A stretch of 64,000 nucleotides of DNA. It comes from Ectocarpus siliculosus (taxonomy: Eukaryota; Sar; Phaeophyceae; Ectocarpales; Ectocarpaceae). The DNA is taken from positions 1,503,417 to 1,567,416 of the forward strand of contig FN649732.1 of assembly GCA_000310025.1 (NCBI GenBank). The letters are read 5' to 3'. Each line of letters opens with the position of its first letter. The first letter of the stretch is position 1. Below the pieces are notes generated by a model that saw only the letters and a list, made by a program, of their open reading frames with translations, was not told the DNA's origin and did no database searches. Positions 38,036 through 50,900 of this stretch are shown here, piece after piece. Both the position numbers and the translations under genes were made by a program.

Positions 38036-38967
38036 GTTTGACGCAATTTCAAATCCCTCCCAAATCTCCGAGATCTCCCTCTCGGCTCCTCGGCAATAAG
38101 TCAGCAGGTCCAATTGCACAGAACGTGTCCAGTCGTGCACAACTACCCCCAGGTGAGCGAAGACAACAACCTCGTTTGGCAGAGGCGCCTGCCAAATATG
38201 TGGCACAGCAGCAGCAGCTGCTGCAGCAGCAGCTCTGCTACCTACGCACGTACGGGCGGCGGGACAAACAGGGGAACAAGAGAAACGGCGCTTCGCGATG
38301 TACGCTATGTACACGGAACACCCTTGAACCGTAACGAGTCCGGCCGTTTCGTTCGTACGAAGTTCAAAGCGTAGACACATTGGTACCGCGTTGTAACGTC
38401 AAACACGAGATACAAAAAATGCTAATTTTTAGAAATCTAGAAAATATGGGAGGGTACCTATCGACCCTTCACCGCCCGGGATCGCACCGTTGAATCACCT
38501 GTGTACGTACACGACAGACAGAGTTCGCAGCCGCGAAGAACAAGCAAGCAGTCTACGAATGCATACATCGACACAAACACGCCTTCCGCGTTCATGCGTA
38601 GCCGCTTTTCCTCTGGTAGAGAGATGTGACACCGGCAGACAGCTTCGCGACTGCTATGCATATCACGTGCAAACTCCACCTCCACAGGCGGCGCGCCCAA
38701 CAGAAAGCGCGAAAGGTAGAGTGCGTGGTCACGCACGACGGCACAATCCCAAGCGGCACCAGATGCACCCGACTTGCGTGTCTGAGGTATGTGGGCAACC
38801 GGGAAGTTAACCCCACCACAAATGATTTTGAATTCCGAAAATGAAACGCGCAGCTTGCTGAGAGGGAGCGACAGAGTGTATCCGCTTTGCCCGCTGCCCT
38901 CGCACGCTTCCACAGCAGCCGGACCACGCGTTGTGGACTTTGAAGTCTTGCGGCTGCGTGAGTTCAT
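38036..38967 (-). CDS. possible N-terminal extension of gene B (two exons)
   Basis: The frame of gene B exon 1 stays open upstream of its ATG to an acceptor TTTGGCAG|GCG at 38188, coding a charged helical stretch that contains DWTRSVQLDLLTYCRGAERE. Upstream, an ATG at 38967 opens a frame of 129 codons to GAAGGC|GTGTTT at 38581, phase 0, which would join it. Coding-like segments include LSLPLSKLRVSFSEFKII and WDCAVVRDHALYLSRFLLGA. With these, gene B would code about 711 aa. Against it: the donor at 38580 is weak, and no equivalent was found ahead of gene A. Confidence 0.4.
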
Positions 38968-41184
38968 AGAAACTGTTCATTTTGGGTTTGGTGGCGCACG
39001 CCCAGAAAGCACTGGGGGCAAGCGGCCTTCAGCAGGAACAACAAGCAGCAGGCACACGAAAGGCCCAGGGCCCCAACGGCCCCAACGGCAAACAAGAAAA
39101 CAACCAGGACCAACGTGCAATAAGGGCGTGCGGCGTGCGTGCTGTCGCTTAGGTGCCCCAAGATCCAGGTGTGCCTGCCGCATGTGTGTTTCACTACATA
39201 TGGCATTACTCACACTTGCATGAGGTCTGTGTATTGCCAGCGGGGTTTGCTCCTGTGGACAGCCAAGGTGCCAAAACATCGTACTACTGACTGCATGTAC
39301 ATGTATGTCACACGTCTCGTTGTATCTATGCATGTCACATGCATGTCACACGTCTCACATCTTTTTCCCGCCTTCTCAGGGCATTTTCCCACGGAATCGC
39401 CATTTCCTCAAGAAAAAAATTGTTGCGCGTATTGCCAACAGCAGGAGAGACTCTGCCTGTTCGCCTCCACATGTATTCTGGTGCCGCCCTGCTCGCACCA
39501 CCAGGCATCGCACATCATGTGTAGTCTAGACTATGCTATGGACTTCAAAATATTCAACCCTAGGTGTGGGTCCTTATCCGATTTTGAATGCGTACAGCAG
39601 TATGTAGTCCATATAGCCGTTGACCACGACACGAGTCGTGCGCCGCCCTATATTCACGCTGGTGGGATCGCATGCCAGGTTGTGTTGGTCGGGATGGTGC
39701 AGAATTTGCCACGTGCACCATATACGTGTCTGCGTCGACTTCACTTTAGACAACTACTGCGAAAAAGGGATGCCGGACGATCTGAGGTTGAGATATACGA
39801 ACCGAAAGTTTCATGGCGAAGGGCTCGCGGTATTACAGTACATTGTAGTCCCACCCGATGGGCATATGGGGGATGTGTGAGTGCTGATCCGTTGCCCTCC
39901 TCAAGCATGACACGGCAAGGTTGTGGTGTTCTTCCCTCACCAGTAACCGCTAATAATTGAAGCGCACCATAGACATTTTCCAGAGCAACCCCCCTCGTTT
40001 GGCGGTCCCCGGAGTTTTCTTGCTAATTTCTTTGAAAATGCTTTTGGTCGTTTCGAAGTTTTGACTGCCAGACACCCTTCGCTGTCTGTCACAAGACGAC
40101 ACAAGAAGCTACAGAGAACTACATGGATATCTTGACGCATTCGTACAGCGCCGCCTACGCCCGTCGGCTCAACGAGAACCGGAACAATACAAAAGCACTT
40201 GCCTTGGCGACATTAACAGATGCACCCCCCAGTCCCCCTATTTGGTGCACCTTCACGGGCCTCCATCCGTGGGATTCGATGAAAGATGTCGTGTTGGATC
40301 CTATATTGTCAACGGGAATGATACACGTTTCGCACAACGCGCATTGATATATTTGTGCTGAACCGAGAGGTATACTTTATTGTGTCTGTCTATTGTCTTT
40401 TGTAGCAGCGGGACTCCTCGTAGAAGAATAAAACATCCCAACCTCACGACATGGATTTCTTCATGGACGTTTCTGAGTTTTTTCTCTGAAGCGAACGGAA
40501 ACAAGTTCCGGTCTGCGGTCTTCTTGTTCGTACCGAAGACCACCCGCCTTCCACGGCTACTATGACGAGTTGTTTTTTTGAGAAACTCACGCTGGTATCC
40601 TCCCCGATTGTCCCCGATTGTTGTTCTCGCGGACTGGATCTCGGCAACAACTTCGGCGAGTAGACTCAGCAGCAGCCGAGATTTGCTGCCGTTGAGAATC
40701 CACGATGAAGCATCCACGGCGGTGCCTGGCGTTGCCGATGGCGGCAGTTCTGCTTGCTCCTGTCTGCCACGGTGGGTGCCATGTAGCCCACATGTTTCAA
40801 TAGCAACAACGTGGTTTTTTTACAGCGGGGCGGAATGCGCCAGGCTCCTGCGCTAGGTTCTTTTTTTGTCGAGATGCCCACAACATATCTCCCCTCCAAT
40901 CCCCAGATCAGATGTTGGCGCCGCGTGGGGTCGCAGTTCGCACCAGAAGTGTGGACAAGACGAGGTCCACCACCATGACTTGCAAAAGGCTAGTAGCTCA
41001 CTCCACAGCGCCGGTGTTACATAATCGCCTTGCCACGCCGTTATTGCTCTCTGAAGGGCGATCTCCTGGCGTAGATCGACTGGAAGGTGGAAGATGGTTC
41101 GAAGCTTTTTACAGCCCAACATTCGTGGCGCAGATAATCCGCATGCGTATTGCAAGCAGTGTCTGGGCTGAACGATAAACCTTG
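38968..41184. other. divergent intergenic region between gene B and the receptor kinase
   Basis: About 2.2 kb separates the two divergent genes and should hold both promoters. A 273-codon plus-strand frame at 39139-39960 is Cys/His-rich with no recognisable motif, and I take it as chance. A minus-strand stretch at 40590-40720 (SKSRLLLSLLAEVVAEIQSA, then GTGAGT) looks exon-like but could not be connected. A signal-peptide exon for the receptor kinase is expected here and was not found. Confidence 0.45.
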
Positions 41185-44100
41185 ATGGTGTTGGCAGGCG
41201 ATCTCGAACAGGACCGCGAGGTTCTCATCACGCTGTACAACGCGACGGGCGGGCCCAATTGGAATTACAACGACGGTTGGGCCACGGATGACAGCGACAT
41301 GACCTCCTGGTACGGGCTCTCCATCAACGAGACAAGGTCGTATGTCTCGAGCATCTCCCTGATTAGAAACAATTTGCAAGGTAAGTCCTATACCGTTGGT
41401 CTCTGGCGAGTTTTGATCCAAAGGCGGGAGAGACGTTCTTGCGTCGACGAACGTGCGTGCGTCTGCGCGGCTCCAATGTGCGGCGACTCCGTCGTGCCTA
41501 GTGTTTCATTTCGCAGACTAACCTACCCATCCCACCCAACCACGAACGACTTCACAGTTCCGAATCTGGGCAATGCTGCCTGCGCGTTGTGTTTAAGCCT
41601 GCCCTTCTTGCTCTGGAAGATGTGTAACAAACGATACGGCCTCCCCGTGCTGCTAGTCGAACCGGCTACCGTGAATAGTATCCGGCTGACCCGCCACCTC
41701 ACGCACCAGCCGCGTTTTGTGGAACATAACCGTTATTGCGTCAACGGCCGACCGATGATTCCACTGCACTGACGTTCCTCCCGTTCTTGCTGTCCCGCAA
41801 GGTGACCTTCCGCCAGAACTCGGCAACCTGACTGCGGTAGAAGACATCTACCTGGGAATCAATTCTCTCACAGGTGTGTCGATCTGTGTGTGCGAGCAGC
41901 GGATTTCTCATGATCAGGAACGCGTACTATTGTCACGATGTTTCGCCAATGAAACCATCAGCAACGAATAAGGTTCGCTGGAATATTAGATAGTACTCTT
42001 GTTTGGTGATGAACGTCAGGCGTCTGGCGGAAGTCAAGACCACCATTCCAACGGTGTGAAGACTCGTGCATGTTGGGTAAAGCAGAGTGAGAACACGGGG
42101 ATCAAAAGGACAAACGAAGCACGAGACGTGTGCAGTTCTACTAGCTTCATCCGCCTGGTGCGTTTTATAGAAAACGACTGGCACAGCAGTTGCTGTTTTG
42201 GCGGCTTCATCAAGTCGAGCGATGAGCCTTTGCACGTCTTGTAACACCGTGCGGTTGAACTAATGCACCTCATGAGTAGGTTGGTCACCGTTCTCGGCGT
42301 CTTGATCTTCATATATGCGTATCGTTCTCGAGCTGCTGGATGTCGAAGTCGCCGGGCCATTTTGATGCACTCTGCGTGACGGTCATCACCGTCGTGATGT
42401 TGTTGTTGTTGTTGACATTTTGATGGCCAACATTGCTATCTATTTGGTCGGGGTCGGGGAACGAAATTCTGATAACGGCATAACATGACAAAATAACACG
42501 GGTCTTCACCAGTAGCTAGCGACCGCCGGCTTTGGTCTCAACCCGGCGGGGCACGCAGCGATAATAATCGACGGTATACCTGAGACGTTGAGTAATCAAC
42601 TGGCATTTTCTTCCGCTGAGAGGGCGCAAAGCGAATGTTTTTTTGGCTGCGAGCACCTTAGGCTGAGCGCCGTCATGTCCTCTGCCTCTCAATTGTACGA
42701 TCTGCTGTTGAGCGCTGTTGTAGAGGCGGTTTTGGTGTCAGTGCCAAGATGATTTTTCATGTTTTTATTTTTCAACACATCTCACATCGTGTTGGTGTTT
42801 GGGTTGTATCGGTGTTTTCTTATCCATGCATCGTCAAGGTGCCAGCGCTTTCCTTGAGTTTTTGTTTGCTTGGTCTTGGTTTATTTATCCCGCAGGTCCT
42901 ATCCCTCCCGAGCTGGGGAAGTTGCAGAATCTGGAAATCCTGAACCTAGGCACAAACTTCTTAACCGGTGAGTTTAGTGCTACGTAGACTACATCCGGTG
43001 TTGCCACCCTGGGTGTGCGTTAGAGAGAAGGCACACCGTGCCCGAAATTTACGTATCGAAGACTGTACTGTCGCGTTGCGCTTATCGTTGGAACCCTTCG
43101 TGGGTCCGTCGAGGCAGATGCCGTACGCGCCATGTTTTGCCGCGCCGTGTGCGTCATTTGGTCTTTTGCATGGATTAGATAACCGAGGTTCTATGGATAT
43201 TGTCCATGGGTTTGGGAACGGTTTTATTGTTTTTTGGGTCAGATAGATCGCCTTGACGTGACTGCACGTTCAAGCGCCTCGTTTTCTTGGTGACAATGAG
43301 CCTAATTCCGACTGATCGTCTTCTCTGCTGACAATGACAGGCACTATCCCCAAAGAGTTAGCCGAACCGAAGTTTCTTTCTGAGCTGGTCCTTGGCGAAA
43401 ACGAACTCGACGGTGAGAAGAAACGAACGCCGTGCGAGAGAATGCGACTCGATCGAGCGACTGGCGCGTTGCAGATCGGATGTGAAAATCCGGAGACGCA
43501 AATGATATCTATGTTGCCTCCCAGGCAAACCCTGAAACTCGCGGAATCGCGGTTGCCTTAGATGCCCCATGCGGTGTTAAGGTTTGGGGAACCCTCATCA
43601 ATCTTCGTAGAGGACTTTGGGACGGGAACAAAACCTTCTCCGAAAACCTATTTTGGGTACGTACCAATGCGCAGTCCGGCGCTCAAGAGGAGCGCCGACT
43701 GCGTTCAGCCGATCAACCAGTACAGGGCCTCTCGTCAACAACGCGATAAAGCAAACATGGCTTCTATGTTGTCTTGACTACCCAGCACGATAGGCAGATG
43801 GATGCGTAGTTCTTGATGTTAATGCCGTTGTTGCTCTCTTAACAAAAAACGGCCAGGATTACCTCTTCCCCAAACCCCTTGTGACGACCTAGTCCAACCG
43901 AGAAACAACATATTCGGTGATTGACAGGCGAGATACCTCCACAGCTCGGGAATCTGGAAGAGTTGCAGGCGCTCACCCTGCAGGACAATCAACTCACCGG
44001 TATGATGCTCGATGTTGTGCTTGTCGCGATGTTGTTTTTGTTTGGTTGGGTTGTTGAAAGCAAAGCGTGACGAAATCTCGCCGTATCATGGTGTTGGTAC

Positions 44101-44927
44101 ACGCTCTACGTTCCAATGTTTCGTTCGTCTACTGGTTCGGCGTTTTTTTATTTTGATTTCTTCGAATTTCCCAACAATGAATTGAGTGTGGGCATAATGC
44201 TACCAATGACGGGAACGTTCCCTATGGGTAGTGACTCAAGCGATTTGTGAGGAACGCTGCAGCTGATTCTCCGGCAAAGAAACTCACCAAACGCAGCGTT
44301 GCTTTCGGCGCTCGACTTTAGCGTCAAGCCTAAATGATGAAGTGCGGGTATGCGTGATTAGGATACTTTGAACCCCCACGCTTACGCTCTTACCTCCCGT
44401 TCGCTCTCTTGACAATACCTGCTGCTCTCGCTCACATCTCTGCAGGGGAAATCCCTGTCTCCCTGGGGAATCTTTCATGGTTGCGGACCCTTAGTTTGTC
44501 GGACAACCTTCTCACAGGTGGGTTTGGGTGTATCGCGCGGTAGATGGAATAAATGACGACAGGATCAAAACATTTCGGTTGGTTTATGGGATACCAACAT
44601 CAACTTATGGCGACATAACTGGAGTAAGTGAAGACGAGGACGACTCTTCCCCACCCCGCTGTTCTTGTCTTCCCCCTCCGTTTACTTGTGTGAAGACGAG
44701 AGCAACTCAATTGGTGAACAACAGAAACATCACGGGCTTGATGTGCTATGCACACTCGATTACCGGTATTCGTTGCGGGCGAAGCCATTGGTTTTCCTTC
44801 GTGAGCCACCCTTGAGAATGTCTGGCGTAGAAGGGCCACGAGCTCGCCAGCGTTCAGAGTTGAGATACAACGAAAGAGGAACGCTGTTGTTGCCATTTGC
44901 TGTTATTTCTGCTGCTGCTGCTGCTGC

Positions 44928-44983
<56 letters not shown>

Positions 44984-47900
44984 TTGCTGTTGTTTGTCGC
45001 TGCGTGTGTCAAATACCTCTCACGTTGTTGACACTGGTGTATTGCTTGTTTTGAATTATATGATGCTCGTTTTGCTGCCACCCTGCCCACTTGCAACCTA
45101 GGAGAAATCCCTGAGGGGATCGGCCAGCTAGTGGTCCGTGGAAGCCTCACTTGGTTTCTCTGGCTTCAAAACAACTACCTCACAGGTATTGTCTCGAGCA
45201 CTCACCGAGCGATTTCGAAATGATTTGCCGTTTGCCATAGTACATATTTTCCCGTCAGTACTTGGCTCGTGGTTGTTAGGAGAAGGACAGCTTGTTGTCA
45301 GAAGCGCGGTAGAATGGGGTCTGTTCCACTCCCCACTTGGTAGTGAGGTCTTCTGTACGGGGTCTTGGGGAAGCGTACCTGGAGCCTGAAGCGCACAGGA
45401 TCTCGCCGACAAACATGGGTTTGCACACAAAGGGACATGGTGAGTCTGGAAGACTGGTGCACAAGAAGGGACATGGTGAAGACTGGTGCTGGTGCTCGTA
45501 TGATAGTACGTTCCGGCGCATGTAGGGCAGATGGATGCTCGATCCTTGAAAGTTATTACTCTTGGGAGAGTCGCCGTCACTTCGTGCACGCCTATGCTAT
45601 CGACCCAGCTTCTTCCTTCTGCAACGCCCTTCTTTTATACCGCGGCTGTCAAGCACTGCTGCCGAACGATGACGTCAATCCTTTAACATCTCCATGGTTG
45701 TCGTTTTTTCATTTGAAATCGCCGACCATGAAGTAGCTATACCACCTGAAGCTCGTTTGTCGACGAGGCTGCATGGTTCGCGTTTTCGTGCAAAGGAGTG
45801 AAGAACGCTCATTGCACTATCGGTGCGTTAGCCTAGACAAGTGCTTATCCCGGCGTTTCGGCTTTCACGGTACGTCCCACGATAGCTTTCACAGTGATAA
45901 ACTCCTCCATGTCCTGTCTTGGCGAACCAAGCCTTGTAGCGCAAGACCCAGCCGAGGGGGCAAACATGGACTTAAAGTACCACACCGCTGGGGGTATAAA
46001 TGGTGGTGCCGGATAGTCACTTTTCCTAGAGCCGAGTTGACACATCTCCACGACAAAATGCATGATGCATTCTGCATCCCTAGTCCTGCCTCGAGACCTT
46101 CACAGGATGTGTGAAAACCATCACCTGACACCTAGGACGACGTGGTGTCTTGGTGTGTACGTCGTGAAATCACGTATCACCGCTACGTGTTACATGACAC
46201 TTTTTTTCGCAAGTGAAATTCAAAACATGACCCGACCCTAGGACAACGTCTTGTGGCATAGATCCTCACACCACGTACATATCTGTGTTACAACGAATTG
46301 CTGCACGTTAATGTTCAGGAGAAGTACCGGAAGACATTCCGTACTACACGCCGACCGAGCTGGATAGTTCGACCACCTACATCCTAAATGCCGATTTGAC
46401 CGGAAACCTGCTCACGGACTGGCCGGACCAGAGAGAGGGTGAGGACCGTTGAGGGGTTGCCTCTCGCAGCACGTCAAGACAGCAGCTGTTTATCAACGTG
46501 GCAGCAGTTGTGAAACATAGCACGGCAGTTGCCTTCTTGCATTTCAGTCTACTCCCCTTACCGAGAATGATTACAGTCCCATGCCGTGAGCAACGTATTT
46601 CAACTATGCCCAGCCGACCACTCACACAGACGTTGCGACGCCTGTGTCTCCTTCCTCCATCTGCCGTAGAGGGTGCGACGGCACCACCACTGACGTCATC
46701 GACGGCAGATGGATCCGTGGGCGTTGGAAACACCACAAGCAGCGGTAGCTACAGCAGCAGCGACAGGGGCGTTGGGAGCAGCAGCGGTACCCCCCCATCG
46801 CAATCACCATCGATGTCGCCTTCTGCTTCTGGAGATGACGACGTAGTTGTTGCGGCGACGTCATCTTCATCTTCAACGACGGTGATAGCGGGGATCACGG
46901 CGGGGGTGGTCGTGGGCGCGGTGATACTAGCCGGGGCGCTCATCTTCTGCTTCATGCAACGGAGGAAGAATAGCAAGGACAGTAGCCGTGATGCGGTGGC
47001 GTCTAGCGCGCACAAGTTCCCGCCGGCGTCGCCGTCGGCTCCTGCGGGCAAGGGGCTCTTGCCTCTGTCCGGCGCGCTCGGCGACACCTACGGCGACGGA
47101 GACGAGGAGAAAGCCTCTTACTCGTGGACGAGAGGAGACGGCGGCATGAATGGCGACAACGGCGGCAGAAGCGGAGGCGGCTCTTCCTTTTCACCAGGAC
47201 CGCTCTTGACGACTGGGGCTGCGGCTCGCCTTCGCGCGTCCGCCTCCTCGTTCTCGGCCCTGAATGTCAAGAAAAATAGCAACGATCGTGACGTCACTGA
47301 TGCTCTTCCAACGGCTTCCGCTTCGGCCACCGCCAGTGCCGTTAACGGTGGCAGCTCCGGCGTCACCAATGGAAAGAACGGCGTCTCCTTGACCGAGTCT
47401 ACTGTACAACAGTCTGCCTCGGGCAGTGTTGCGGAGGGGGTCGGCACGACGGCGCTAGAGATGGCGACGGCGGCCTTGGCCAGCGCGGAGGCGTTGGCGC
47501 AGCAGTCATTCTTCCCTGGGGTGAGCAAGACGATGAACGCAATGCATTACCAGTAGTCGTTGGTCGTTCGTTTTTGTTGTTGTTGTTGCTGTTGCTACTG
47601 CTGCTGCTGTTGATGGTGGTGGTGGTGGTGCTGCTGCTGTTGCCGCTACAGCTTTTGCTGTCAGTATCGTTGAAGTTGGTCTAAAGCAATACCCTACTGA
47701 TGCCCTACACTGGGTGAAGTAAAAGTACCGAGAGAACCTCAGCATAGCTGTACCTGATACTGACAACCTCTGTCATGTCGATCGTTTCCTGTTGGTTCGT
47801 TGGTGTTGCTTTGGTTGCACTCTCTGAAAGGTAAGGGAGGCTGCTTCTGTTGTGGCCGGGCTGGTGAGACTAGCGTCGGATCACAAAAGCAACGGCAGGG

Positions 47901-50900
47901 AGTCGGAGAAAAGGGCGAGGTGGTGCCGATCTATCGTGCACACTCTGGAGCGAGCCGGGGAGGTTCTGGCAAAGGTACGGACAACTCGGGGGGTGGGGGG
48001 CACTGTTTCCCATTTTATCTTCGATTTACCGTTCTATCGCATCCTCTGCTGTACCCCCCTCCCTCCCATCAAGATACAGGGAGATGTTTGAGGCATGGAA
48101 TAGCCGGGAGAAGACGGTAGCTGTACTGGGGCATGGGAAATGGGTTGAAAAGGCGGGAAGTGATATCGACAGGATAACATTTATGAGCCACCTTTGGCAA
48201 AGAAGAAAGGATGGATTGATCATCGGTAATCGGTCCTGTGAGCTCATGGTTCGTCCTCTCGAGGACACGGGTCAATGGTCTCACCGCACAGGCATGCAAA
48301 ACATAAGAGTACGCCCCCCCCCCTCCTTCCATCCTCGTTGCTTGGGTATCTCTCGATTTATTCGCGCGTGCTGTTGGCACTCTATCTTCGCTTGTGGTTG
48401 TCTTTCGCTCTCTCTGATTGATTGGCTATGTACACCGTTCCTGCGCCTTTCCCGAAAATCTGAACGGAGGTCACTGTAAAATGAATCGTTGCACCCTGTG
48501 CCTCATTCTAGGCAGCATTCATGGTCCCTGTTTTTGTTAAAGGCGCAACGGAGACGCAGTGCGACGTGGTGGACACAATCCTTTCCGATTTTGATGTATC
48601 GTTGTCGTGTCTGACGTTTCCCTTCCTTGTTTCGAAGTTCATTTTTTATGTAACACCCACCTCACTATGCTGCGAAAACCGTTGGACTCCCCAAACGCCC
48701 TTGGGCGAAGCATTGCATACCCCCGCAATCCACCGTATATCATATTGTTCAACCTGTCCGCGCTTCGTCGGGTCGTCCGTTTTAGAAGGTGAAGGCAGGA
48801 AGGGGGGATGATCAGGCTGTGCGTGTTCTCCTCGACGATGTCCAGGACTCCATCGCCGACTTGCTGCAGATTATTGAGTCTTACAAGAGCAAGAACGCCC
48901 TGTCCAAGGTATTCGTGTCCTCCCTTTGCAAGAAACGTCAGGAGGAGGCAGAAGTCGCCATTAACGCTGCCGTGCAGCGGCTTCAGGTACGAGAGGAGCA
49001 GGTGTTTCTGTTTCTGTTTGCTGTTTTAGTTAGGGTATCGTCTCGTCTAGTTAGCGATCCTTTTCGCTGTTTAGTTCCGTCAGTTGTTCGCTACAGCGGA
49101 GCTTTCCTTGGGCCCAGTCCTTCGACTCATCGTCAGTGGAGGCTCTCGAATCGTGGCCATACGTCGCCACCGCTACCGCAACTTTCCTTAGACGCGAACA
49201 GACGCCTGTTTCAGGCGGCTACACATATGGGTAGTGTACCGCTATGATCCTCCTGACGCTCTGTTGTTGCTAGGGTAGACTGCTTGTTTGGCACGGCATG
49301 CTCTCTAAGAGTATCCCATGTGTCCGGAAGGGTCATCAGATAGTTCATTCTCTGACGGGGACTACTGTAGAGTTCGGAAAAAAACTATTCAGATTAGCAA
49401 CACCGCTGGTTCGTGCTCTCCAAGACATACTCCAACAAACCAACCCGTACAATTTCAACGCATCCTTGTTCATTGTTCCCCTATGCCCGGACCTGTGCAC
49501 GATGACATATATCGTTCAGCTTGGTCTGCAAGTTCGCGTGGGTCAGGACCTGGCGTCCGTGGGAGAGGCGGTACAGGAAGGCCTCAACCTTCACCAACGC
49601 GCTTCCGAGGTAAGCTCTCTCGGGCATATAGAAGATCCACCAACGCATTTTTTTGGGAGGAAGCTCGCCTCTCCTCGGCGTTGCTGCCGACTACTGCAGG
49701 CAGCATTTCGTCGGTTTTCCAACAATGACTGCGTTATGTGATTGCCAAACCTCTGGGCTACAGATGGATTACCAGCAGAAGACATTGGCGACCTCGCTGC
49801 CAACGCACCGAAGACCGAACCAAGAAAGTGCTTCCTCTACCCCGCACGCCAATACCGACATTAATCGCCTTCGGATGGCGAATTGTCGGTGCAAGCACTT
49901 GTGTATGGCTCCGTTTGGGATAGACGATGGAAATGGCAGGCCAGCCGGGAAGGTGGAAACGTAGAGAGACCCTAGCTGATGGAGGTATCGAAGTTGTCCA
50001 GTAGAGGCGAACATATGGTTCAACACTCAACTACCGAAACAATTGTTTGCAACAAAGAGGCTTGGGTATAATACGTCTTCCGGGACGACGTACAGGCACC
50101 ACCACCGTCTCGACAAGCTGAAGGTTGGAATTCCGTTTGGATGCAATATTATCTTGGTCTAGATGAGTGAGTTTGGAAAGGTTGCGAGCAGGAAAGACGT
50201 TTGAGCCACAACACCAACCCTACCCCCTGTTTGCTGTTGCAACAGGAGTCTGGGATGGTGTCGAAGAAGAAACGCAGGCAGCACCGCATGGATCAGCTGG
50301 AAATCCCCGCGTCGGACGTGGAAGTCACGAACGAAGTGCTGGGCAGGGGCGGATTCGGCACGGTTTATCTGGCCGACCTGCATGGCCTCAACGCCGCGGC
50401 CAAGGTGGTGGTCTTCGAAGATGAGGAGGAAGACGATGATGAACACGATTGCACTGACTCTGTTTCCAATGGCACCGACGGTGTCCTCGACGGCAGTCGT
50501 GGTGTTCTCGATAGCTCCGCTAGTACCGGTTACGGAGAATCCCAAAGCCGATCAAAGCCCCAAACGAAGGCGGAGGCTGCGGCGATGGGACAGGGGCAGA
50601 CGGAAAGCACCACGTCGCCCACCGACTTACAGCAGCAAGGGCTATCACGTGCGTCACAGCAGTCGCGGGAACACCAGCGGCAGCGGAGGATGTTCATGCG
50701 TGAGCTTGAAGCCATGAAGCGCCTGAGGGGACCTCACACGGTCACTATCTACGGTGCCGTGACCAGCCTTCCTGATCGCCTCGTCCTGGTGAGCAGCAAT
50801 GGGCGATAGATCCATAATTTTCCCAGCGTCATATCGAAGACGAAGTTGCTGCCCGTTTGATGGCGTTCGGGATGTAGACCGTACGACCAGAAAATCACGT

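Noticed and set aside
39139-39960. 273-codon plus-strand open frame
   Set aside because: Rich in Cys, His, Met and Ser from low-complexity ACATGT-type DNA, no domain, no good splice context; length is within reach of chance at this base composition.
46498-46669. Start of the receptor membrane-helix exon as an independent gene at the upstream start of that frame
   Set aside because: The acceptor at 46668-46669 fits the phase of the preceding exon; the upstream part is not conserved-looking and is taken as intron.
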